A stretch of DNA of 64,000 nucleotides from DATJLY01 sp035604615 (GTDB lineage Bacteria; Pseudomonadota; Alphaproteobacteria; ATCC43930; CGMCC-115725), in NCBI GenBank assembly GCA_035604615.1, contig DATNID010000052.1, positions 9,632 through 73,631 of the forward strand, given 5' to 3'. The notes beneath the pieces were generated by a model. It had not been told where the DNA came from and did no database searches. It worked only from the letters and a program-made list of their open reading frames with translations. Shown piece after piece: positions 46,393 through 54,952 of this stretch. The translations under genes were made by a program, and so were the position numbers. How positions within the stretch are numbered: the first letter of the stretch is position 1; the number at the start of each line of letters is the position of its first letter.

Positions 46393-48642
46393 ATGCGGGG
46401 GGGAGCGCTCATCGTCGGATTGCTCGCCGCCGCGCTGGCCTGCGCTGGCGCGGCGCGCGCCGCCACCGAGCCGCGCGAAAGAAACCAGGCGCCGGTGCTG
46501 TTTAGCGCCGACGAGGTGCAATATGACCAGGATCTCGGCCTCACCGTGGCCAAGGGGCATGTCGAACTCGACCAGGGCGACCAGATCCTGCTCGCCGATA
46601 CCGTCACCTACATGCAGCGCACCGACACGGTGACGGCGTCCGGCAACACCGTACTGCTGCAGCCCACGGGCGACATCGTGTTCGGCAATTTCCTCGAGCT
46701 GCACGACGACATGCACGACGGCTTCATCAAGGACATTCGTCTGCTGCTGTCGGACGGCTCGCGGCTCGCCGGCAACACCGCGCGGCGCGTCGGCGGCGTG
46801 CGCACCGAGATCAGGCGCGCGGTCTATTCGCCGTGCGAGCTGTGCCAGGACGATCCTAGGCAGCCGCCGGTATGGCAGATCAAGGCCGAGGAGGTGGTCC
46901 ACGACAAGGAAACGCAGCTCATCGAGTACCACAACGCGATCATGGAGATCGACGGCGTTCCCGTCCTCTATTCGCCTTATTTCTCGCACCCCGATCCGTC
47001 GGTGAAGCGCGCGAGCGGCTTTCTGCCGCCGGTGTTCGGCTCCGGCGCCACGCTCGGCTTCCACGCCACCATCCCGTATTACTGGGCGATCGCGCCCGAC
47101 AAGGATGCGACCTTCCGCCCGATGCTGACGACCACGGCGGGCGTCGTGCTCGGCGGCCAGTACCGCGAGCGCTTCGCCAACGGGCTCATGGTGAACGACG
47201 GCAGCATCGAGGTGGGCGGGCACAGCGAAACCGCGTCGGCCAGCAATTTCGGGCCGCCGGCGGGATCGGTCCGCGGCCACTTCTTCGGCACCGGCGAGTG
47301 GGACCTCACCAACACCTGGCGCGCCGGCTATGACGTCCAGCGCGAGTCCGATCAGACTTACATGCTGCGCTATCATTTCCCGACGCCCGGCAATTATCTC
47401 ACGAGCCATCTCTACGCCGAGAATTTCGGGCCCAACAGTTACGGCAACGTCAGCACCTATATCTACCAGAGCCTCAATCCGGTCTACGGCGATTCGGTCG
47501 AGCCGATGGCGCTGCCGGTCGCGCGCTACGACTGGACGGGCGATCCGGACCGGTTCGGCGGGCGCCTGCATCTCGGCGGCAGCGCGCTCGATCTCTTGCA
47601 TCAGACCGGCCCCCAGGTGCGCCGCGTGTCCACGAGCGGCGACTGGCGGCTGCCCTTCAACGGCGCGATCGGCGACCGCTTCACCTTCATCGCCAGCATG
47701 CGCACCGACGCCTACTACTCCGACCACGTCGCTCTGACGCCCAATTTCACGCCCGTGACCAACGCTTATGGGACGACCATCGATCTGCCGAACAACCGGG
47801 GCACGACCTCCGAATGGGCCGGCCGCGCCTTCCCGCAGGCGGCGCTTCAATGGCGCTATCCGTGGGTGCGCGTCGACGGCGCCAGCAGCGCGCTGATCGA
47901 GCCGGTGGCGGCGCTTGTCGCCGGCCCCAAGGGCGAGAACCCCGCGCGCATCCCAAACGAGGACAGCCAGGGCTTCGAATTCGACGAGATGAGCTTGTTC
48001 GTGCCCAACCGCCTGCCGGGCTATGACCGCGTCGACAGCGGCCAGCGCGTCGATTACGGCATGCATGGCGAGATCAACAGCAAGTCCTGGGGCACGTGGG
48101 AGACGCTGGTCGGCCAGAGCTATCGCGCCGAGAAGAGCACCGTCTTCCAGCCGGGCTCGGGCCTCGAGGACCGGCTGTCCGACATCGTCGGACGGGTCCA
48201 GTTCGCGCCCGGCCCGCTGCTCGACTTCGCCTACCGGTTCCGGCTCGCCAAGGGCGATTTCGCCGTGCGCCGGCAGGAGGTTGGCACCCATTTCGGCCCG
48301 GAGAGCTTGCGCGCCTCCGTGACCTTCATCTCGATCGCCCCCATCCCCGGCCCCAATACCGTGCCCACGGCCAACCAGATCGGCGTTTCGCTCAACGCGC
48401 AATTGACGCGCTATTGGTCGGTTGCGCTCAACGACACGCGCTTCATCGGCGGCGGCGGGGCGACCATCAATTCCGGCATCGCCGCCACGTACCGCGACGA
48501 CTGTTTCGCCCTGGTGACGTCGGTGGTCCAATCCGGCATCCGGGTGGGCGACGTGCGGCCGGGCGTCTCGGTGCTCGTCACGCTGATATTCAAGAATCTG
48601 GGCGAGATCGGCGAGCGGGTCTTGTCCGAGAGCGGGACATGA
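46393..48642 (+). CDS. lptD: LPS-assembly outer membrane protein LptD
   Basis: The 749-residue product has a signal peptide (about 1-23, ending A-R-A-A), an N-terminal OstA/LptA-like beta-jellyroll (about 35-140, with L-F-S-A-D-E-V-Q-Y-D and G-H-V-E-L), and a long C-terminal barrel. C-E-L-C near residue 153 provides cysteines that may form the disulfides known to be needed in LptD. It inserts LPS in the outer leaflet with LptE. It is cotranscribed with lptF and lptG and followed by the SurA-like chaperone that helps fold it. Confidence 0.94.
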   Translation: MRGGALIVGLLAAALACAGAARAATEPRERNQAPVLFSADEVQYDQDLGLTVAKGHVELDQGDQILLADTVTYMQRTDTVTASGNTVLLQPTGDIVFGNFLELHDDMHDGFIKDIRLLLSDGSRLAGNTARRVGGVRTEIRRAVYSPCELCQDDPRQPPVWQIKAEEVVHDKETQLIEYHNAIMEIDGVPVLYSPYFSHPDPSVKRASGFLPPVFGSGATLGFHATIPYYWAIAPDKDATFRPMLTTTAGVVLGGQYRERFANGLMVNDGSIEVGGHSETASASNFGPPAGSVRGHFFGTGEWDLTNTWRAGYDVQRESDQTYMLRYHFPTPGNYLTSHLYAENFGPNSYGNVSTYIYQSLNPVYGDSVEPMALPVARYDWTGDPDRFGGRLHLGGSALDLLHQTGPQVRRVSTSGDWRLPFNGAIGDRFTFIASMRTDAYYSDHVALTPNFTPVTNAYGTTIDLPNNRGTTSEWAGRAFPQAALQWRYPWVRVDGASSALIEPVAALVAGPKGENPARIPNEDSQGFEFDEMSLFVPNRLPGYDRVDSGQRVDYGMHGEINSKSWGTWETLVGQSYRAEKSTVFQPGSGLEDRLSDIVGRVQFAPGPLLDFAYRFRLAKGDFAVRRQEVGTHFGPESLRASVTFISIAPIPGPNTVPTANQIGVSLNAQLTRYWSVALNDTRFIGGGGATINSGIAATYRDDCFALVTSVVQSGIRVGDVRPGVSVLVTLIFKNLGEIGERVLSESGT

Positions 48643-48720
48643 CCTGACTCGCCCGCGGATGCTAAGGTGGCGAGGGCCGCGCCTTCGCGGCCGTGTCACG
48701 AACCAGCATCGTTGCCGCCC

Positions 48721-49965
48721 ATGAATTGGTTGTTCGCGATCCTCTTCCTCCTCGCCGCAGCAGGCACAGCGCCGGCGCAGGAGTCCCGCATCGCCGCCGT
48801 CGTCAATGCGGACATCGTCACCGACGGCGACCTCGCCGCGCGCCTCAGGCTCGTGGAGACGTCGTCCAACATCCCCGACACGCCCGATAACCGTCAGCAC
48901 CTCATTCCCGAAGTGCTGCGCACGCTCATCGACGAGAAGCTGCAACTGCAGGACGCCAAGCATATCGGCATTACCGTGCCGCAGGCCGAAGTCGACAAGG
49001 CGATCGGCAATATCGAGCGCCGCAACAACATGCAGGCCGGCGCCCTCGACGCCTTCTTCAAGGACCGCGGCGTCGCGAAGAGTACGCTCGTCGACCAGGT
49101 CACGGCCTCGATCGCCTTCTCCAAGGTGGTCCAGGCGCGCGTGGCACAGGACGTCCAGGTCTCGGATGACCAGGTGGACGAGACGATGAAGCGTATCCAG
49201 GCCGATATCGGCAAGCCGCAGAGCCGGGTGGCGGAGATCTTCCTCGCGGTCGACAATCCGAGCCAGGAGGATCAGGTCCGCCAGCTCGCCGACCGCCTCA
49301 TCGAGCAGATTCGCGGCGGCGCCAATTTCGCCGCGGTCGCGCAGCAATTCTCGCAGTCGCCGAGCGCGGCCGTGGCCGGCGACATCGGCTGGGTGACGCC
49401 CAGCGAGCTGAGCCCGCGCCTGGCCGAAGCGATCGAGAAGATGAGCCCGGGCCAGATGTCGTTTCCCATCCGCACGCCGGCAGGGTTCTACCTCCTTTAC
49501 CTCATGGAGCGGCGCACGCAGGGCGCGGCGAGTCCCGACCAGATCTCGCTCTCGCTCGTCGAAGTGGTCTTTCCCGTGGCCGAAGGCGCCAGCCCCGACG
49601 AGCGCAAGAAGGCCGAGGCGGACGCGCAGCAGGTCGCGCGCGATGTCAAGAGTTGCGGCGAGCTGGCGAAGATCGGGGCGCAGCGGGCGCCGCAGCTCTC
49701 GCGCCAGATCCCGCAGATCAAGGCAAGCGATCTTCCGGCCGACCAGGTGCAGCAGATCCTGGCGCTCAAAGTGGCCGAGACGAGCAAGCCGATGGTCATG
49801 CCCGGCGGCATCGGCGTCGTGATGGTGTGTCAGCGCCAGGACCCGCCGGGCCTGCCGTCGCGCGACCAGCTCAGCGAGACCCTCGCGCACGAGCGGCTCG
49901 ACGCGCTGGCGCGGCGCTACATGCGCGATCTGCGCCGCGGCGCCTATGTGGACATCCGCGAATGA
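48721..49965 (+). CDS. SurA-like periplasmic chaperone / peptidyl-prolyl isomerase
   Basis: The 414-residue product has a signal peptide ending A-P-A-Q, an N-terminal SurA helical domain (I-A-A-V-V-N-A-D-I-V-T-D-G-D-L) and a parvulin domain (about 160-265) with F-A-A-V-A-Q-Q-F-S-Q-S-P and G-D-I-G-W-V. A second parvulin-like region is degenerate. It aids folding of outer-membrane proteins such as LptD. I chose ATG 48721; 18 extra upstream residues would spoil the signal peptide. It overlaps pdxA by 4 bases. Confidence 0.9.
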   Translation: MNWLFAILFLLAAAGTAPAQESRIAAVVNADIVTDGDLAARLRLVETSSNIPDTPDNRQHLIPEVLRTLIDEKLQLQDAKHIGITVPQAEVDKAIGNIERRNNMQAGALDAFFKDRGVAKSTLVDQVTASIAFSKVVQARVAQDVQVSDDQVDETMKRIQADIGKPQSRVAEIFLAVDNPSQEDQVRQLADRLIEQIRGGANFAAVAQQFSQSPSAAVAGDIGWVTPSELSPRLAEAIEKMSPGQMSFPIRTPAGFYLLYLMERRTQGAASPDQISLSLVEVVFPVAEGASPDERKKAEADAQQVARDVKSCGELAKIGAQRAPQLSRQIPQIKASDLPADQVQQILALKVAETSKPMVMPGGIGVVMVCQRQDPPGLPSRDQLSETLAHERLDALARRYMRDLRRGAYVDIRE

Positions 49966-50990
49966 CGGCGCCGCTCGCCTTGACCGCCGGCGAGCCGGCC
50001 GGGATCGGCGGCGAGATCACCCTCATGGCCTGGCGCGAGCGCGTGCGATCGCGTCTCGCGCCGTTCTTCGCGATCGACGATCCGGCGCGGCTTAAGCGAC
50101 TCGCGGCGCGGCTCGGCTGGGACGTGCCGGTCGAGGCCATCGCGTCGCCCGAGGACGCGGCCGCGGTTTTCGCGCGCGCGCTGCCGGTGCTGGCGCAGGG
50201 ATTTCCCGCACCCATCGAGCCCGGCCGGCTCGATCCCGCCAACGCGCCGGCGGTGATCGCGGCGATCGCGACCGGGGCACGGCTGGTGCTGGCGCGCCGG
50301 GCCGCCGCGCTGGTCACCAATCCGATCCAGAAGGAAACGCTCTATCAGGCCGGATTTCCGCATCCCGGCCACACCGAATTCCTGGGCGAGCTCGCGGGCG
50401 GGATGCGGCCGGTGATGATGCTGGTCTCGGACGCGCCGGTCCCGCCGCTGCGCGTCGTGCCGGTGACCGTGCATGTGGCGTTGAAGGCGGCGCTGGCCGC
50501 GCTCGAGACCGGCGAGATCGAAGCGGTGGGCCGCATCGCGGCGGATGCGCTCGCGCGCGATTTCGGCATCGCGCGGCCGCGTCTCGCCGTCGCCGGCCTC
50601 AATCCGCACGCCGGCGAGCACGGCACCATGGGGCGCGAGGAGATCGATCTGATCGCGCCGGCGATCGCGCGCTTGCAAAGAGACGGCATCGACGCGTTCG
50701 GGCCGCTCTCGCCCGACACGCTGTTCCATCCGGCGGCGCGGTTGCGCTACGACGCGGTGCTGTGCATGTATCACGACCAGGCGCTGATACCGTTGAAGAC
50801 CATCGATTTCGACGGCGGCGTCAACGTGACCTTGGGCTTGCCGTTCGTCCGCACCTCGCCCGACCACGGCACCGCGACCGACATCGCGGGAACCGGGACC
50901 GCGAGCCCCGCGAGCCTCATCGCCGCGCTGCGGCTGGCCGCGACCATGAGCGAGCGGCGCCTCGCCGCCGCCGCGACCCTTTCCGGCTGA
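49962..50990 (+). CDS. pdxA: 4-hydroxythreonine-4-phosphate dehydrogenase
   Basis: The 342-residue product opens L-A-L-T-A-G-E-P-A-G-I-G, and contains V-T-N-P-I-Q-K, F-P-H-P-G-H-T-E-F-L, M-Y-H-D-Q-A-L-I-P-L-K and R-T-S-P-D-H-G-T-A, all strong PdxA signatures including the metal-binding histidines. It acts in vitamin B6 synthesis. The ATG overlaps the surA-like stop codon (ATGA) and rsmA follows 3 bases later, the usual surA-pdxA-rsmA arrangement. Confidence 0.96.
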   Translation: MTAPLALTAGEPAGIGGEITLMAWRERVRSRLAPFFAIDDPARLKRLAARLGWDVPVEAIASPEDAAAVFARALPVLAQGFPAPIEPGRLDPANAPAVIAAIATGARLVLARRAAALVTNPIQKETLYQAGFPHPGHTEFLGELAGGMRPVMMLVSDAPVPPLRVVPVTVHVALKAALAALETGEIEAVGRIAADALARDFGIARPRLAVAGLNPHAGEHGTMGREEIDLIAPAIARLQRDGIDAFGPLSPDTLFHPAARLRYDAVLCMYHDQALIPLKTIDFDGGVNVTLGLPFVRTSPDHGTATDIAGTGTASPASLIAALRLAATMSERRLAAAATLSG

Positions 50991-50993
50991 GGC

Positions 50994-51833
50994 GTGGCCG
51001 AGCCCGACCTGCCGCCGCTGCGCGATGTGATCCGCCGCCACGGGCTCGACGCGAAGAAATCGCTTGGCCAGAATTTCCTGCTCGACATCAACCTGACGCG
51101 CCGCATCGCGCGCGCCGCGGGCGCGCTCGATCAATGCGACACGATCGAGATCGGCCCCGGCCCCGGCGGGCTCACCCGCGCGCTCCTCGCCGAAGGCGCG
51201 CGGCACGTGATCGCAGTCGAGCGCGACCGGCGCTGCATCGCCGCGCTCGAGGAGCTTGCTGCAGCCTATCCCGGCCGGCTCGATCTCGTCGAGGGCGACG
51301 CGCTCGCGCTCGACGCGGCCGCGCTCGGCCGCGCGCCGCGCAAGATCGTCGCCAATCTCCCCTACAACATCGCGACCAGGCTGCTGTTGCAATGGCTGAA
51401 GCAGGCGGGCGCCTTCGCCGGCCTCACCCTCATGTTCCAGAAGGAGGTGGCGGCACGGCTCGCGGCCGAGCCCGGAGCGAAGGAATACGGGCGGCTCTCC
51501 GTGATCGCGCAACATCTCTGCGCGGTGGAGCTTGAATTCGACGTGGCGGCCTCCGCTTTCGTGCCGCGTCCGACGGTCACCTCGACCGTGGTGAACCTCA
51601 TGCCGCTCGCGCGCCCGCGCGGTGCGTGCCGGCTCGAGGACCTGGAGCGCGTCACAGCGGCCGCCTTCGGCCAGCGCCGCAAGATGCTGCGCCAGAGTCT
51701 GAGATCGTTGGGAGGCGATCCGGCCGCACTGCTCGAGGCGGCGCGGATTACGCCGACGGCGCGGGCCGAGGAGCTGTCGGTCGAGGCGTTCGCGACGCTC
51801 GCCGCCGCTATGGCAGGCCGCGCAAGCGGTTGA
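50994..51833 (+). CDS. rsmA: 16S rRNA dimethyladenosine transferase (KsgA)
   Basis: The 279-residue product has K-K-S-L-G-Q-N-F-L-L-D near the N-terminus, the SAM motif I-E-I-G-P-G-P-G-G-L-T-R-A-L, and the target-adenine motif N-L-P-Y-N-I (about 120-125). It dimethylates two adenines near the 3' end of 16S rRNA, a late step in 30S assembly. The start is GTG at 50994. Its end overlaps the convergent gmk gene by 26 bases. Confidence 0.96.
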   Translation: MAEPDLPPLRDVIRRHGLDAKKSLGQNFLLDINLTRRIARAAGALDQCDTIEIGPGPGGLTRALLAEGARHVIAVERDRRCIAALEELAAAYPGRLDLVEGDALALDAAALGRAPRKIVANLPYNIATRLLLQWLKQAGAFAGLTLMFQKEVAARLAAEPGAKEYGRLSVIAQHLCAVELEFDVAASAFVPRPTVTSTVVNLMPLARPRGACRLEDLERVTAAAFGQRRKMLRQSLRSLGGDPAALLEAARITPTARAEELSVEAFATLAAAMAGRASG

Positions 51834-52440
51834 CGAATTCCGCGAGGCCCACCTGGCGCTCGCGGCGGACGCGCTCGGCCACCACGATCGACTGCATCTG
51901 GCGCACGCTGTCCGCGAGGTCGTCGTTCAGGATGACGTAGTCGTATTCGGGCCAGTGGCTCATGTCGTCGGACGATTTCGCCATGCGGGCGGCCACCACC
52001 GCGTCGCTGTCCTGGGCGCGCCGCCGCAGCCGCTCCTCGAGCGCCGCATGGGTCGGCGGCAGGATGAACACCGAGACGAGGTCCTGGCGCACCGTCTCCT
52101 TGAGCTGCTGCGTTCCTTGCCAGTCGACGTCGCTGACGATGTCGCCGCCGGCCTCGAGCGCCGCCATCACCGGCGCGCGCGGCGTACCGTAGCTATGCCC
52201 GAACACGGTCGCGTGCTCCAAGAGCTCGCCCGTCGCCACCATCGCCTCGAAGCGCGAGGCCGAGATGAAGTGATAATGCTTGCCGTCGATCTCGCCGGCG
52301 CGCGGCGGCCGCGTCGTCACCGACACCGACATCGCGAGGCTCGGGTCGGCGGCGATGAGCGCGCGCGTGATCGTGCTCTTGCCCGCGCCGGAGGGCGAAC
52401 TCAACACCAGCAGGATGCCACGTCGCGTGATCTCGCCCAT
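51808..52440 (-). CDS. gmk: guanylate kinase
   Basis: The 210-residue product begins with R-G-I-L-L-V-L-S-S-P-S-G-A-G-K-S-T (P-loop about 15-24), then V-T-T-R-P-P-R-A-G-E-I-D-G-K-H-Y and a lid with R-R-A-Q-D-S. It phosphorylates GMP to GDP. It follows yicC by 4 bases in the leftward yicC-gmk pair. Confidence 0.96.
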   Translation of the reverse strand: MGEITRRGILLVLSSPSGAGKSTITRALIAADPSLAMSVSVTTRPPRAGEIDGKHYHFISASRFEAMVATGELLEHATVFGHSYGTPRAPVMAALEAGGDIVSDVDWQGTQQLKETVRQDLVSVFILPPTHAALEERLRRRAQDSDAVVAARMAKSSDDMSHWPEYDYVILNDDLADSVRQMQSIVVAERVRRERQVGLAEFVNRLRGLP

Positions 52441-52444
52441 GTCG

Positions 52445-53332
52445 CTACTCGATGTTCTGCACCTGCTCGCGGAGCTGTTCGATCGCGGCCTTGAGCGCGA
52501 GCCCGATGCGCGTCAGGCCCATGTCGGACGATTTCGAGCACAGCGTGTTGGCCTCGCGGTTGAACTCCTGGCACAGGAAATCGAAGCGCCGGCCGATCGC
52601 GCCGCCCTCGGCCAAAAGCGCGCGCGCCGCCGCGATATGGGACGAGAGCCGGTCCAGCTCCTCACGCACGTCGGCCTTGGCGGCGATCAGCGCCGCCTCC
52701 TGCGCGAGGCGCTCGGGCGAGAGCGCGGGCGAGGCTTGCAATAACTCCTCCACCTGCGCCTTGAGCCGCGCGCGCAGCGTCTCGGGCTGGGTCGCGGCGG
52801 AAGCCTCGGCGCTGGCGACGAGGGCCGCGATCTCGGCGATGCGCTGATCGAGCACCGGCTCGAGCCGCCCGCCTTCGCCGAGCCGCACCTGCGCGAGCCG
52901 GCCCAGCGCCGCCTCCCAGCTTGCCAGCAGGGCGGCGTTGCGGCGCTCGCGCGAGGATTCGTCCTCGTTCTCGTCGCCGCTCTCGATCACGCCCTTGATA
53001 GCGAGGAGCCCGTCGAGCCGCGGCGGCGCGGTCTCGACCTCGGCGGCGACCTCGCGCGCGATCGCCAGCACCGCGGCCAGCGCCTCGCGATTGACCCGGA
53101 CGCCGGACGCCGCATTGGCGCGCGTCACCGCCAAGGACGCCGTGACCGCGCCGCGCTTCAAATGCTGCGCCAGGCTGGCGCGCAGCGGCAGCTCGAGCGC
53201 GTCGAAGCCGGGCGGCAGGCGGAAGCGCATGTCGAGCGCCTTGCCGTTGACGCTCTTCACCTCCCACACCCAAGAGAGGCCGTCGGCGTGCTCCTCGGCG
53301 CGGGCGAAGCCGGTCATGCTCGAGATCGCCAT
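52445..53332 (-). CDS. yicC: YicC-family endoribonuclease-like protein
   Basis: The 295-residue product opens I-S-S-M-T-G-F-A-R-A and ends with the conserved C-terminal pattern G-R-R-F-D-F-L-C-Q-E-F-N-R-E-A-N-T-L-C-S-K-S, diagnostic of YicC. The middle has long amphipathic helices. E. coli YicC is linked to RNA turnover. It is cotranscribed with gmk downstream. Confidence 0.93.
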   Translation of the reverse strand: MAISSMTGFARAEEHADGLSWVWEVKSVNGKALDMRFRLPPGFDALELPLRASLAQHLKRGAVTASLAVTRANAASGVRVNREALAAVLAIAREVAAEVETAPPRLDGLLAIKGVIESGDENEDESSRERRNAALLASWEAALGRLAQVRLGEGGRLEPVLDQRIAEIAALVASAEASAATQPETLRARLKAQVEELLQASPALSPERLAQEAALIAAKADVREELDRLSSHIAAARALLAEGGAIGRRFDFLCQEFNREANTLCSKSSDMGLTRIGLALKAAIEQLREQVQNIE

Positions 53333-53391
53333 GGCGTCCTTATAGCCGCGCCGCGACCGGAGCGGGAGGGCAAGAACGGTTGCGCCGGACC

Positions 53392-53898
53392 CTATTTCAA
53401 GCGGTCGCTGATCTTGGCGAGGCCGGCGCTGGCGCAGGCTTCGTCCTTGTCGCCGCCGGGCGCGCCGCTGGCGCCGATGGCGCCGATCGTGTCGTCGCCG
53501 ACCTTGATCGGCAGGCCGCCCTGCCCGGTGGTGAAATTCGGATCGTAGATTCCGGGATTGAAGGCACCCGGCGCGGAGACCCGCTTGCCGAAGTCGCCGC
53601 TCGAGACCTTCAGTATGGCGGCGGTGTAGGCCTTGCGGCGGGTGATTTCCCGGGTCAGCGCGCTGGCGCCGTCACCCATGAGCACCAGCTTGGGCGCCCC
53701 GGTGCGGTCGGCGATGGTGACCGAGACGTTGTAGCCTTGCGCCTTGCACGCCGCGATCGCCGCCTGGGCCGCTTCCACGGCCAGATCGGCGGTGAGGACC
53801 TTGTGGGTTTCCGTTGGCAAGGGATCGGCGGCCAAGGCGTTGGCGCCGGTGAAAGCGAAGACGCAAGCGGCCGCCGCGAACGCGAAGGATCGGTTCAT
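53392..53898 (-). CDS. secreted GlcG/HbpS-family protein
   Basis: The 168-residue product has a signal peptide (about 1-23) and a GlcG/HbpS (DUF336) domain with A-A-I-A-A-C-K-A-Q-G-Y-N-V-S-V-T-I-A-D-R-T-G near the start and I-G-A-I-G-A-S-G-A-P-G-G-D-K-D near the end. HbpS binds haem; other members have unclear roles. It stands inside the conserved fab/mltG/yicC/gmk neighbourhood, which makes it a likely insertion. Confidence 0.85.
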   Translation of the reverse strand: MNRSFAFAAAACVFAFTGANALAADPLPTETHKVLTADLAVEAAQAAIAACKAQGYNVSVTIADRTGAPKLVLMGDGASALTREITRRKAYTAAILKVSSGDFGKRVSAPGAFNPGIYDPNFTTGQGGLPIKVGDDTIGAIGASGAPGGDKDEACASAGLAKISDRLK

Positions 53899-53973
53899 TG
53901 TTTTCCTCCCGGAGTGATTGGCGCGGTCATTGGACCATCGCCGACGCGTCAGCGCAACGGCCCGGCGCGCGTC

Positions 53974-54951
53974 CTAGTCCGGCCCCGCGTCGCCGCGCAG
54001 GCGGCGCAGTTGAGCGACGTTGCGGTTGTGCTGCTCGAGGGTGCGGGCGAAACTGTGGCGGCCGGTGCCGTCGGCGGCGAAGTAGAGATCGCCGCGGTCA
54101 TCGGGCGCCACCGCGGCGGCGATCGCGGCGAGGCCGGGATTGGCGATCGGCGTCGGCGGCAGGCCCTTCACCTCGTAAGTGTTGTAGGGCGAATCGACGG
54201 CCAGATCGGCGTGGTCGAGCGGGTGGGCAAGCGGGTGCTTGCCGCCGTCCGTGAGGGCGTAAGCCACCGTCGGATCGGCCTGGAGCTTCATGCCGTGCGC
54301 GAGCCGTTCGACATAGACGCCGGCGATACGCGCACGCTCGTCGGCAAGCGCAGTCTCCTTCTCGACGATCGAGGCGAGGATGAGCGCCTCGCGCGGGCTC
54401 TCGAGCTGAAGGCTGGGCGCGCGGCGCTGCCACGCCAGCGCCAGCGCGCGGTCCATGGCCCGCCGCATGCGGGCGACGAGGTCCTGGCGCCTGGTGCCGA
54501 GGACGTAGAAATACGTGTCCGGCAGCAGGCTTCCCTCAGCCGGCGGCGGGTCGAGCGCACCGTCGAGCGCGGGCGCGGCGGCGATCAATGCGACCGCTTC
54601 GGCGGATGTCAGGCCCTCGGGCAGGGTGAAGCGATGCTGCACCACCTTGCCGCTGGCGAGGAGATCGGCGACCGCGCTGGCTGCGATCGCCGGCGGGAAG
54701 TCGTACTCGCCGGCCTTCAGCGCATGCGCCTTGCCCTCGACGAACGTGCCGGCGACGAAGACCCAGGGATGGGCCAGCACGCCCGCGTCGCCGAGCGCGG
54801 CGGCGATGGCGCCGATGCCCTCGCTCTTCCCGACCACGACGATCTTTTGTGCAGCGAGCGGTCCCGGCGCCTGGTAATCGATCCACGCCCAGCAAGCGAC
54901 CGCGGCGAGCGCGACCATGAGCGCGGCCAGCGCGGCGCCGACGCGCCGCAT
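53974..54951 (-). CDS. mltG: endolytic peptidoglycan transglycosylase MltG
   Basis: The 325-residue product has one N-terminal transmembrane helix (about 5-25) and the YceG/MltG domain with G-S-L-L-P-D-T-Y-F-Y, I-L-A-S-I-V-E-K-E-T (catalytic Glu near 215), L-Q-A-D-P-T-V-A-Y and S-P-Y-N-T-Y-E-V-K-G-L-P-P-T-P-I. It cuts nascent glycan strands in the periplasm. It begins one base after the fabF stop codon, the usual alphaproteobacterial arrangement. Confidence 0.95.
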   Translation of the reverse strand: MRRVGAALAALMVALAAVACWAWIDYQAPGPLAAQKIVVVGKSEGIGAIAAALGDAGVLAHPWVFVAGTFVEGKAHALKAGEYDFPPAIAASAVADLLASGKVVQHRFTLPEGLTSAEAVALIAAAPALDGALDPPPAEGSLLPDTYFYVLGTRRQDLVARMRRAMDRALALAWQRRAPSLQLESPREALILASIVEKETALADERARIAGVYVERLAHGMKLQADPTVAYALTDGGKHPLAHPLDHADLAVDSPYNTYEVKGLPPTPIANPGLAAIAAAVAPDDRGDLYFAADGTGRHSFARTLEQHNRNVAQLRRLRGDAGPD

Positions 54952-54952
54952 G

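Noticed and set aside
45178..49890. 1570-residue frame on the minus strand across lptG-lptD-surA
   Set aside because: The sense strand has four well-recognised overlapping or adjacent genes. The long antisense frame is a GC-codon artefact rich in Arg, His and Asp with no domain.
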